Assembly (NCBI RefSeq): GCF_022605725.1
Contig: NC_065551.1
Coordinates: forward strand, 35,526,001-35,590,000
Reading direction: 5' to 3'
Origin: Anthonomus grandis grandis
Lineage: Eukaryota; Arthropoda; Insecta; Coleoptera; Curculionidae
DNA length: 64,000 bases
Shown one piece after another: positions 34,481 to 45,026 of this stretch. Under the pieces are notes generated by a model. It saw only the letters and a list, made by a program, of their open reading frames with translations. It was not told where the DNA came from and ran no database searches. The position numbers and the translations under genes were made by a program. Position 1 is the first letter of the stretch. Every line of letters begins with the position of its first letter.

Positions 34481-35218
34481 TAATTTAATAGTGCTGGTCG
34501 CCTGTAAGGGATATCAACATACATATTTGAGACATCTCTCGATAACATTAGTATTTACCTTCCTTAGAAAGAATCTGTTTTGTTTATTTGTGATAGTCTT
34601 TTGTGATATGTTTTATTTTTTTCATTAAAAAAAAAAAAGAAGGAAATGCGTTAAAATTTTTTATAAAGGGTGCCATATTTAGTAACCCTATAAGGCCTCC
34701 AATATGTGCCCAAAACCCACTAATAAAGCAATTATTATTAAGTTGTATAAGGGGTTTATGGACATATAAGTTAGTGTGGTAGAGGCATTTCATTTTTATC
34801 CCCCTCCCCTCCCCATTAATAATGCAATTCCTTTTTTTTTAAAATTTAAGTAGCGTCAATTTAATTATTCTCGTATTAATTGTTTAACCAATTTTGTAGG
34901 TTAATAATAATAATAATAATGATATAGACGTTACGTGTGTAAATGTCACCACGGTTTCATAATCATACTGCCAGTAGGTGTTAGTCGGTGTCATAATATT
35001 CATTATATTTATGGTAAAGTTAATACTTTTTTTGTATTGTTTTTCCTCTTAGTTGAACGTTTTAGCCAATAAGATTTTTTTTTTTTAGTTTAATCGAGTA
35101 AAACCTATGGTTTTTTGTAAACTTACATAATAAACTTAAATTAATAAGTAATGTGTTGTTGTTTTAGTTTTTTACACGTTTCACGCTAGTTTTCAATTAT
35201 AGTTTCAGACCTTTGGAG
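34481..35218. other. Intergenic sequence with an (AAT)n microsatellite
   Basis: TAATAATAATAATAATAAT lies at about 34901-34920. Otherwise AT-rich, no gene or repeat family recognised. Confidence 0.5.
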
Positions 35219-35714
35219 TTTTTTTTTATGGTAAACAAGTACAAGAGGAAAGTCCTATGTCACTCTTGGAGTGGTGCTTGCGCGAAGATATTTGTGGGCA
35301 TTTATCTTGAATCGCTGCAGGTTGTATGCGTCGGGAAACATGTGTATGCGTCACAAAACATTCTCCAGATGAATGAGTCCCGATACAGCGACGTCCTTGG
35401 GGTAGGCAGGTGGACTCGATGTTGATGAGCCGCAACTGCTAGACGCGTCTTTCTTGCCGGATCAGCCCTGGGTGGAATCAGGCCTGCCAGCTCAGAGGAG
35501 TACCTACCGTGATAATAACGGTAGAATAAACAGAGAACAGCCACCTTTCTCCTGTGCTCCAGACTATATCCAGACTCTTTGTCAGTTCTGGTTTGTCGAT
35601 AAGACGAATAGCTCTCTTCTGTATAGAATCTAGCAGCTTTAAACTATGCTTGGGTGTAGAGCTCCAGACATGCGAGCAATAGTCGAGGGAAGGGCGCATT
35701 TGAGTCTTATAAAG
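35219..35714 (-). pseudogene. 3' part of a minus-strand non-LTR retrotransposon (RT C-terminus and poly(A) tail)
   Basis: Read on the minus strand, it opens with YKTQMRPSLDYCSHVWSS and LKLLDSIQKRAIRLID, then in another frame LFYRYYHGRYSSELAGLIPP and PRTSLYRDSFIWR. This is the usual C-terminal part of Jockey/CR1-like RT proteins. It ends at a run of nine A on the minus strand (35219-35227), its poly(A) tail. The reading frame is broken at least once. The upstream part of the same element continues at 38406, separated by a newer insertion. Confidence 0.8.
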
Positions 35715-38112
35715 GGAGACGTTAATATAAATTTATTAGAAAAAGATGATAACCAAGTAGCAAGTTATCATGCTATGATGAATGCTCTTGGTTTTTAGTC
35801 ATACATTAATTCAGTAACAAGAAATATTTCAAAAAGTTGCCTTGATCATTTGTTTATAAATCAAAAATTAAAGTCCAAAATATTATGTTTTGAATCTTAT
35901 ATTATAGAAGAGGACATCACAGATCATAGCCCAATAATGCTTCATATAAGCCAAAAAGAACCAAAGGAAAATTTAACATCAACACAGAAAAAAAGAAGTA
36001 AAATTGATATCTCTAAATTTAAACAGCTTCTACAGAATTTTGATTGGTCAATTGTATTAAATGAAAATAACTCTGAAATTGCTACAAACATTTTTTTAGA
36101 AAAATACCAACAGTCATTAGCAGATGCAACAAAAACTTACATTCTAAAAAATCCAAAATACAAAAAAATTAAAGCATGGATTACTAATGGTATCATTACC
36201 TCAATCAGAACAAGGGATAAAATGAAGAAAAAATTATCAAAAATTATTGTCCCATTCTAGAAAAAACATATAAAGACTACAGAAATAATTTAAACAAACT
36301 TATACATAAACAAAAAAATCAATATTACAAAAATCAAATAGAAATTAACAAAAATAACATGAAAAAACTTTACGAAATAATCAAAGATGCCACTTATGAA
36401 AATTGTAATAACAAAGACACTTTTCTAAATATAAAGAATAAAAATAATGCAAATTTCAGTAGTCCACTTGAGGCATCTAATTATTGTAATGAGTACTACA
36501 TTAATATAGGGGTTGACATGGAAAAAGCAATTCCACCACCACAATATGTTCAACAATTGGAGCCTCCAATAACAAACTCCGTTTACCTAATCCCAATAAC
36601 AAAAAATGAACTAATAAAATACATCTCAGAACTAAAAACGAATAGCTCCCCTGGACATGATGGTATAAGGGCCGATCTTATAAAAAAGACCCATTTAGAA
36701 ATTATAAACCCACTTTTACATATACTAAATTTAATTTTAGAAACAGGTGAAATACCTTCACAATTTAAAATTACAATTGTAACTCCCATTCACAAAAAAG
36801 GTACCAAAACCTTAATAAATAATTATCGACCTGTCAGCCTCATTAGTAACTTTTCAAAAATTTGTGAAAAATGCATAAAACATAGAATAATAAACTTTTT
36901 TAAACTAAACAATGTTTTATCCACAAACCAATTTGGATTTGTTGAGGCATGTAGTACAGAAGATGCGATGCATAGGTTAATAACTGAGGTTGTATATAAT
37001 TTAAACTCAAATAAAAGGTGTTTAGCGGTATTTTTGGATCTTGCCAAGGCATTTGATACCGTCCCTCATAGGGATCTTCTCAATGTACTTGAAAGATATG
37101 GAATAAGGGGAAGAGCCCTTCAGTTCTTCTCTAATTATCTGTCGGAGCGGTATCAGATGGTAAGGCTAAATAATGTGTTGAGTGAAAAACGAAAAATAAA
37201 AATTGGCATTCCTCAAGGAACCGTCTTAGGCCCGATATTATTTATAACATATTTAAACTCCCTTTTAAAATTACAGATTTAACAGTATCTTATGCTGATG
37301 ACACGGCAATTGTTGTTTCGGGAGATTCTTGGGAAAGCATAAGGGACAAATCCATGAACATATTGGTAGAAATAAAAAACTGGCTAGAAACTTCTAAACT
37401 AACTTTGAATCTAACAAAAACTAATTACATAGCTTTTTCTTTGACTAGTGTAAATAGACCTGACTATACCTCGATTTTATTTAATGATGATTGCATTAAG
37501 GAGACCTCATCTACAAAATATCTCGGAATTATAATCGACAAAAATTTAAAGTGGAAAACACATATTGATCATGTCTCCAACAAAGTCCGAAAACTCTTTC
37601 AAAAATTTTACTTGCTAAGAGAATTTTTGAATAAAAAAACACTCACTATCATTTATAAATAATTTGTAGAGTCAATTTTAAAATACGGAATACGGGTGTG
37701 GGGAGGACTTTATAATAAGAGCTTATATAAGTTAAATATAATACAGAAGTACATTTTAAAAATAATTCTTAAGAAAAACCGTTTATATCCTTCTTATTTG
37801 CTTTTTAATAAAGATATTCTAGATATTAGATCGTTATATATACTTACAACATGTTCCTATATACACACTCAACCTAACTTAAAGATTTTGATAGATCATT
37901 CCTATGAAACAAGAGCTAGATATCACGAGCACATAAAAATTCCGACAAGTTTAAATAATCTTAATCTGAGGTATATAAACTACTTTGGCCCAAAACTTTA
38001 TAACTTATTACCAAGAGAGGTAAAAATATGTTCTAGAATGAAAAGATTTAAATTACTAACAAAGAATGTAATCTTTGAAAATCACCATCAATTTGTAAGG
38101 ATTTTTAACTAG
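35715..38112 (+). pseudogene. Endonuclease/reverse transcriptase ORF of the nested non-LTR element
   Basis: Order along the strand: the end of an endonuclease domain (GDVNINLL, then CLDHLFINQK, then ITDHSPIMLHI), a linker, then RT. RT motifs visible are SSPGHDGI (motif 1 region), NYRPVSLISNFSKICEK (2), AVFLDLAKAFDTV (A), GIPQGTVLGP (B) and SYADDTAIV (C), followed by LTLNLTKTNYIAF and TKYLGIIIDKNLKWKTHI. The catalytic residues are kept. Defects are an in-frame TAG at 35796, a frameshift near 36255, a frameshift near 37280 between motifs B and C, and a TAA at 37660. It ends at 38112. It resembles Jockey/CR1-type elements; the clade is not decided. The copy is dead but not ancient. Confidence 0.88.
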
Positions 38113-38405
38113 TTTTTGTGATTTTATGTCTATTTGGGTAGATTTAGGAGATCTATGATGTTAACATTACTAATCTTTTGATTGTATATGCAAATTGTTA
38201 TAGTAGAATTGTTTTTGTTTTGGTTTTCACGGTGTAGAATAATATTACAAATAAATGTAACAAATTATTAGAAAACTTTACTACGCACATACAGATGTTT
38301 TTACATCTAGGTGTTGAGTACTAAGACTTGTATAAGATATAGCTATAGTTTAATTTTTGAAATAATTAAATAATATTCTATTGTAATAACTGATATATTG
38401 TGAAA
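35715..38405 (+). mobile_element. 5'-truncated non-LTR retrotransposon inserted in an older one
   Basis: Flanked by the direct repeat ATAAAG (35709-35714 and 38406-38411), a target-site duplication. Left and right flanks rejoin into one continuous minus-strand RT reading, LLTLY + KTQMRP. The element starts inside its endonuclease domain (GDVNINLL) and ends TGATATATTGTGAAA without a long poly(A). It is therefore a truncated copy of 2691 bp, younger than the element it interrupts. Confidence 0.85.
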
Positions 38406-38545
38406 ATAAAGAGTCAGCAGCTGTTCTGGTGTATACAGTTTTTTCGTTTTGAAAAGCACTCCGAGTTTTTTGGAAGCCGCCCTGGCGACCTCGGCAACGT
38501 GGTCATGCCAGGACACACTGTTGGTGACTTCGTATGATTCAATAC
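38406..38545 (-). pseudogene. Upstream part of the interrupted minus-strand non-LTR element
   Basis: On the minus strand reads NSVSWHDHVAEVARAASKKL, GVLFKTKKLYTPEQ and LLTLY, which normally directly precedes YKTQMRPSLDYC, found at 35714 on the other side of the inserted element. To the right of about 38545 no RT similarity is seen, so this older element is 5'-truncated there. Confidence 0.82.
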
Positions 38546-40104
38546 ATGACATAAAGACCATGAATATTTTGAAGCTCACTTTTTAGCTGGTTGAGGTATT
38601 ATAATGTCAAAGTGAATAAAATTGATAATGTATATGGTTCTGTGGCTTTTGTTGGACTTGTATGTCTTTTTCTCACATCACCTTTGCAACAACTTTCTTA
38701 TAGTGTTCTTTGCAGAATTTACAGAGTGCCAATAATAGCCCTTAACTGCGTTTCACGATCAAAATACTGACTTATAGTGCACGTACAATAATTAAAAGAA
38801 ATTCCTACTACATTGGCAGTGAAAATTGTACTAAATACATTTTTCAGTTTGCCAAAGACACCTCGAAGAATTCAAACTATTTATTTAATATCAACCAGAT
38901 TAACGTAATATGATGAATGTGATAACGTTCAAAGGAATGTCCAACAAATATTAAACACAATTTATCTGAAGTAACTAGGTTTTTTCGGTTAAAGATAAAC
39001 GGCTTTTTATTGCTCGTCTCCTAGACCATTTTGGTGTGTGTATGTTTAGTTTTACATGGAGCATTCACCATTTTATAGTTCATGAATTTTAAACGTTATT
39101 CCAGGCATTTGAGCCCATTCACTATATTCTTTTATTGAACGTTATAACAATTTGTTACTGTTTACTGGTCAAAATTCAATACAACAAAAATCGAAGAACT
39201 GATGATGGATTGAAAAAATCCGAAACTCTGTTAAATTTACCTAGAAAGCCTATTAAAAAATACCCATTAAAAATCACAAACCTATTTTTTTTTAAATTTA
39301 GATGTTCATTTGCCCGATGCCTTCCCCAATTTTTTTACTAATTAATTATCATTTTTATTTCAATTCAATTTGGTATTTTTCCAGGTTAAGAAGTCATTTA
39401 ATTTTATTTCAGTAAATTTTTTCTCTCTTCCAGGCTCTTGAAGTCATTTTTCACTTGATTCCAGGCATTTAGTCAAGTCGCTTATGTCTCAGATATTTGG
39501 TTAAAATCACTCAAATGCCTAAAAAATTCCTTCAAGAGCCTGAAATTCATAAAAAATTACTATTGGAAGAACTAAAAAAATGATCCAAAAGCCTGGAATA
39601 ATTAGAAAACGCTTAAAATTCCTGGGCATGATAAAAAATTCACAAATTTCGGTTTAACATGTTTCATGCGATTCCAATAGGTTAGATCCATTCACTAATT
39701 TCTTCTATTGAACATTATAACTTCAATTAAAAAAAATCAAGGAGTCGACAACATCTTCAAAGAACTCGAGTCTTTGGTTAAATGCAAAAACAAATCTGCA
39801 ATTTTTACTATGTATCTTAATAAGACCGTGTTCACGTTTATCCGGCGCATTCGCCAATTCAGTTTACCGATTAATTTTCGACTTTATTTCAAGCTAATTT
39901 GTTATTATTCCGACTTTAAAAGTCACTATTAATTTCACTCCAGGAAAACGGTTAATTTTTTTATATCTTCCAGGCTTCTAAAGCCATTTTCAATGCGACT
40001 GTCTATTAATTCCACAACAGTACTGGATGTTCTTCGACATCCAGAAACTTAGGTGCAGTATCTGTGAATTTGTGCTCCCGTTTTAAGCCTTTTGTAACAA
40101 GTTG
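38546..40104. repeat. Intergenic sequence with scattered dispersed motifs
   Basis: 38546-39050 is AT-rich with nothing recognised. From 39055 on come GGAGCATTCACCATTTT (39058), ATTCCAGGCATTTGAGC (39099), a hairpin at 39199, further CCAGGC/GCCTGGAA words to 39620, and CCGGCGCATTCGCCAATT (39841). The segment ATTCACTAATTTCTTCTATT near 39692 is a paralogue of the flank of the 41594-45026 element and serves as its empty site. Confidence 0.55.
39199..39226 (+). repeat. Hammerhead-like hairpin CTGATGA - GGATT/AATCC - GAAAC
   Basis: CTGATGAT is followed by GGATT, a loop GAAAA, AATCC and GAAACT. The 5 bp stem closes exactly between the CUGANGA and GAAA blocks, as stem II does in a hammerhead ribozyme. 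Partners for stems I and III are not clear from reading. Confidence 0.45.
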
Positions 40105-40118
40105 TTAGTTATTACTAG

Positions 40119-41236
40119 GGCTCGGAATTTTGGATAATTATGTATTCGAATACTCACTTCGTTTTTTTTTTGAATATTTGAATTATTCACTATTCGAATA
40201 ATCATACAAATATTCGAATATATTTGAATACTTGAGTAATTAATAGATATATTTAAATAAGGACCTCTCATACAAAATATCTTGGGATATACTTTGACGA
40301 AATTTTAATTCGCATATACATTCTTAATGTCTATTTTATTATAAATTTTAGATAAAAGTGACATCATATATTAACTCAGTCAATTCAAAGATACAGAATT
40401 TTAGTATGGGGGAGAATTATACAGGGTGTCCGGAACCTAGATGCAATCCTTTAAGAGGGTGATAGCTGACTTAATTTCAAACATTTTAAGCTAAGTATGT
40501 GTAGGTCCAAATTTGTTTATAAATTTTTTATGGCAATTTTTGCATTTTTCTCAAGAAATACCAAAATTTCACACTTAAACGGTAATAGAGCGCAAGTTAC
40601 AATTAGTATCGGAGTTTCAAAGTTTATTTTGTTTTGTCTAATGTGTATTAATAAAAATACGATCAATTCCAAGCTTCTGTGTAAACTTATAGAAAAAATA
40701 GAGACATTGAAACTTTTTAGTGCGGTGCGAATCGATTTTTTCCAGTCGCCTTCCGTCCAGCTTTTTTAATATACTAATTACAGTAATACTAATTACTAAT
40801 ACATTTTAGTGGTCAAACCACTCAAATCGAGCAAGAGATACTTACACAATGATTTGTGAATGATGCTTATTTCTTAAGTGATTCCATAAATTGCTTGTTC
40901 TTGACATTATACAAACAAAATTTGCATTCTACGCGATGATCCGTTCTATTAAAATATTGCCAAATTTTGCTTTTGAACTCATATTGACTTACTGCTAGAC
41001 TTACTGTTAATTGAGTCAATTAATTTAAAATTAACCCTTATACAGTATTTAATAGTTCGCTTTTATACACAACCAGAGTCAATTACAACTAGTACAACTA
41101 CGCCGTACCGTGTATCGAATATGCGAATATTCGAGTATTCAAATATTCGAATATTTGTTGAAATGAATAAATTTGTTTGCAAAAACTTGATATTTAAATA
41201 TTCCAATATTTGAATAAACCGAGTTTGATTCCGAGC
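40119..41236. mobile_element. 1.1 kb element with GCTCGGAAT inverted ends and a 14 bp flanking direct repeat
   Basis: Flanked by TTAGTTATTACTAG at 40105-40118 and 41237-41250. Ends read GGCTCGGAATTTT on the left and ATTCCGAGC on the right, an inverted repeat of about 9 bp. Just inside both ends lie TATTCGAATA-rich palindromic stretches (40140-40250 and 41115-41215). The interior holds an RT-like scrap, TSHTKYLGIYFDE, at about 40262-40304, a CAGGGTGTCCGGAACC terminus-like word at 40424, and a 90-codon frame at 40497-40769 that I do not recognise. A 14 bp target duplication would be unusual for a cut-and-paste element. Confidence 0.55.
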
Positions 41237-41250
41237 TTAGTTATTACTAG

Positions 41251-41593
41251 TGTTTGTTCCCTAAGAAGACGTTTAATTTTATCTGGCGCGTTCACCAATT
41301 TTTTTAACCAGCCGTTATTCGATTAAATTGTATAATTTTTGATGACTTGCAGGTTTAGGAGCAAATTTTTATTTTATTCCAGGAGTTTGGATAATTTTGT
41401 TCTTTTCCAGGCTCTCAAAGTGATTTTTCACTTGATAACAGGCATTTAAGCAAGTTTCTCCTATTAAAAAGAAAGTTCCCTCCGGTGCCTGGAATTCATA
41501 AATTTTAAATTCCTGGAAGAACTAAAAAATTACCCAAAAGCCTGGAATAAATAGAAAATTTTCAGTTTTAATTTTTTTATGTGATTCCAGGTA
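41251..41593. repeat. Intergenic sequence with dispersed motifs
   Basis: CTGGCGCGTTCACCAATTTT at 41281 and several CCAGG/CCTGGAA words (41383, 41408, 41490, 41515, 41540). No gene. Confidence 0.5.
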
Positions 41594-44500
41594 TAGTTCA
41601 CTTCAGAGATCTATTAGAATCTTTGATGTGCCGCGAATAGTCCCTGTGCCAGTGTTGCTTCTATTGTCACATGACATGCATGTTTAAATCGCAAAATTTT
41701 ATGTGGAAAGACTCATAAAGTAATATTCTAAGCGATATTTAATCATTTTATTAAATAAATAAATGTTTTAAGCATTTTTTTAAGAATTTATACATTTGAT
41801 TCATAAAATTTAACTACATGCGCCCACGTACTATTTTGTTAGACGTCTGACCTGAGTCACAGGGACTCAAGCGTGAAAAGTTGCACAGGTCCGGCCTTAA
41901 AATTTATTATTCGGGATTAGTTTTATTAAGTTAGAAATGCAGGATAGTTGATAGGTAGATAATATTTAATTTAAATATAAGTAAGATTTAAGTACGTAAA
42001 ATGAGTTTAACCAAAAATTTTAATTTAATAAGTTTAGTTTTTAGCGCCATCAGTGGCCTGTTTATAACAAGTGATAAGAGAATAGGTGGTACGAATTACT
42101 TAGGCCAAAGGGCCAAAGGTTTGACACAAAAGGGTAAAATGTTTTGGTTTGTCTTCAAATTTTATATATTTCCTTTTCTTTGGGTATTGAGATTTATTTT
42201 TACTTGGTGGTGATTATTAATGGGGATTTTGGCTGCCATATTCAATGTCCTTTATTATTGTTTTTTTTTTTAATTAATACATATTATGATAATATACTCG
42301 TGAAAACCCCCATCTCTATATTTCGTACCAATCTCTTTTGATAAAAAGTAATTATGTAGTCAGAAAAGTGGAAGTATATTTTTTTAAATCAAGTCTTACT
42401 TGTAAAAAACACACTTTATATCCTGAATGTAATATTTATTAATTTGTTTGCCTCATATTCAGTTATTGTGCATAATAGGAGAGATTAGATGAAAATTAAC
42501 AAAGATAAATGCTTATACTAAAAATCTTATACAAGACACTACATTTTAAGTATACTGAATCCTAAAACTACAGTGAGGATACTAAATACTTTTATAAATT
42601 TAACCAGTCTTTTGAATCTGGCCCAAAGAGTTAATACAATTTTCTAAATTCTGTTTTTTTGCCTTTGTTCTTTAGCAGTTTCTTCCATTAAGGAAGGAAA
42701 CAGTTTCTCTGTTGCTGCTATGGATTTCAACTTCATCTCGCACATCAGCATATGGATACTAAAGCATTACATTATAATTATATTCTTTATTGTGTCGCTT
42801 AAGGACAAACAGGGGCAGTAAGCTGTAAAAAACAAAACTTTAAATTTGTTTAATTAATAAAAATAGGGTTTTCTTACTATGGCAAAAAAGGGACTTTTTT
42901 CCAGAGAATGAAGGAAGAAACAGTCTTTATTGTGTCGCTGAAGGGCATATATTGCTGCATGTTGTCAATGAGCCAAAAGATAAGATTGGAACAAAATTCG
43001 TGATAGGGACTTACTAATTTTTGATCAGTTGACTGTCGTTTCCTATAAACCCATTCAATTTTTTTACCCATAAACACTCTATTATTTAAATGTTATTTAT
43101 GAAAAAACGTTTGAATATTAAAATGTATCAATATCTTTTTGACACATAAGTTTATCTCTATCTAGCTTATAAAGGAATGAGATAAGTACACTTTTATGTC
43201 ATATAAATGTTGACAAATTGTTATGTTTTTACAGGCACTCCTGAAATAAAAATTCCAATTACTTAACTTGCAATTTTCTTGGCTCTTAATGAATGGATTC
43301 TAGTAATTTCTTCAAAAAATAATAAAAAAACTTTTAAAGTAGTTCATAAATCAACAATGGGAAAATTTTGACTGTTAGAACTCAAGGTATAAGTAAGATG
43401 CCAATAAGAGACAAATTTTTTCCTTCTGGAATAAAATGTCCATTTTCTTCCGACTTTTAGTTATTTTTATAGAAAAGACTAGGAAAGTCTTCAAAGTAGT
43501 CAATAAATCAATAATAACGAAATTTTTACTACTAGAATTCAAGATATTGGCGGGCCAATAAGAGACAAATTATTTTTTTTCTTACAGGCACTCCTAAGAA
43601 AAAAAATCCAATTTTTTGACCTTTAGTAAATGAGTTTCAAGCGTTTCTTCAGAAAAGACTAAAAAAGCCTTCAGAGTATTCCATAAATCAATAATTTCAA
43701 AATCTTGACTACTAGAACTCAAGATATTATTGTGTCAATAAGGGACAAATTATTTTATTTTTTTACAGGCACTCGTGGAGTGAAATTTCAATTGTCTTGA
43801 CATTTAATGAATAAATTCCAATCATTTCTTCAGAAAAGAGATGGCCATAAATCCATAATTGAAAAAATGTTGATTTTAAAAAATTTAAAATATTGGGGTG
43901 CCAATAAGGGACAAATGTTTTTTTTCGCACAGGCACTCCTGGGATGAAATTGCAATGTTCTGGGCTTTTAGCTAGTGGATTTTAGTTATTTCTTTAAAAA
44001 AGACTAAAAAAATCTTCAGAATAATCCATAAATCAATAATTGCAAAATTTTGCAATTAAATTGCAAATTAATACATTTTCCTTCTTGAAAAAATTACTGT
44101 GGTTTTTATTAAGTAAGAAAAAAATGTGACTTTTGTTGTAAATTTCTTCGTCAAAAAAAATTCCTAGACAAACACGAAATTTGATCCTCAACTGCGACAA
44201 CAGAGGAAAGTAAGCTGTAAAAAACAAAATTTTAGACTTATTTTCTTAATAAAAACAATGTTTTTCTTACTATAGCAAAAAAGGGTTTTTCCCAGAGAAC
44301 GGTGGAAGAAGTAGTCTTTATTGTGTCACTGAAGGGCAAACAGGGGCAGTTTTAATACTAAAACAAATCCACAAACACAAATAAAAAAACACACTTCCTC
44401 ACAGTAAATACTGCAAAAAATTCAGACGAATACAGACCAAATTCTAAATTCACCACTTTCATAAAAGGGGAAAAAGGAAAACCAGCAAAACATATCAAAT

Positions 44501-45026
44501 AATAATGACCTCACCTGACCTCCCTCCCAACTATTAAAGGTGATAGACCCATCCTTAAAGATTTCTTTAAAAACACGTCGAAAGTAATACAAAAACAGCC
44601 CATAAATTTATCTGGGTACGGCCCCGTAATTCTCAAAATCAGTGGGATAGAGAGAGATACACAATCACTTGCACAGCCTAAAGTAGGAATCGCCAGAACG
44701 CAGATGTTTTATCTTTGTTTAATAGACTGGCTAAAAAGAGGTGACAAGGCTGTGAGTGCTGGGAGTGTTTAAAATATTTTGTAAGATGCTTGGATTTTAG
44801 TCCGCGGTCAATTTTTTGATATTATTTTCTTTCTAAAAATGGACATTTTCGAAAGAAAAATAAAAAATAGGATGATTATAGAAAATGATTTCATAGATAA
44901 ACTATATAAAATCTTACCATTTAAACATGTATATCATGCGACAATAAATACGACATAGGCGCACGGACTAGTTAGTGCGGCATCTGCGACACATCAAAGA
45001 TTCTAATAGATCTCTGAATTGGACTT
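41594..45026. mobile_element. 3.4 kb non-autonomous TIR element on a TA target
   Basis: The left end TAGTTCACTTCAGAGATCTA pairs with the right end, which read inward on the minus strand is AAGTCCAATTCAGAGATCTA. Identity is near perfect for about 36 bp (through ATTAGAATCTTTGATGTG) and resumes at about 70-115 bp (ATTGTCRCATG, CATGTTTAAAT), so TIRs are about 120 bp. TA lies at 41592-41593 and 45027-45028. The flanks GATTCCA... and ...ATTTCTTCTATTGAAC are contiguous in a paralogous stretch near 39670-39712, supporting a clean insertion. The interior has no transposase. It holds two direct ~150 bp copies (42800-42950 and 44205-44350, TTATTGTGTCGCTGAAGGGC) around a tandem repeat. Confidence 0.7.
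43220..44060. repeat. ~175 bp tandem repeat inside the 3.4 kb TIR element, about five units
   Basis: Units start with a TTTTTTACAGGCACTCCTG-like segment near 43232, 43420 (decayed), 43585, 43765 and 43928. Each continues with GAAATTCCAATT, a TTTCTTCAGAAAAGACTAA stretch, CATAAATCAATAAT, ACTAGAACTCAAGATATT and GCCAATAAGGGACAAA. Units are diverged. Every intact start looks like a 3' splice site (T-rich, then ACAG|G). Confidence 0.75.

Noticed and set aside
35213..35435. Plus and minus frames of about 70 codons
   Set aside because: They overlap the minus-strand RT fragment; the plus frame is a shadow and the minus ones are pieces of the broken RT.
39199..39226. Calling the hairpin a proven hammerhead ribozyme
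   Set aside because: Only the CUGANGA, stem II and GAAA parts are seen. No convincing cleavage-site strand or stems I and III were found by eye.
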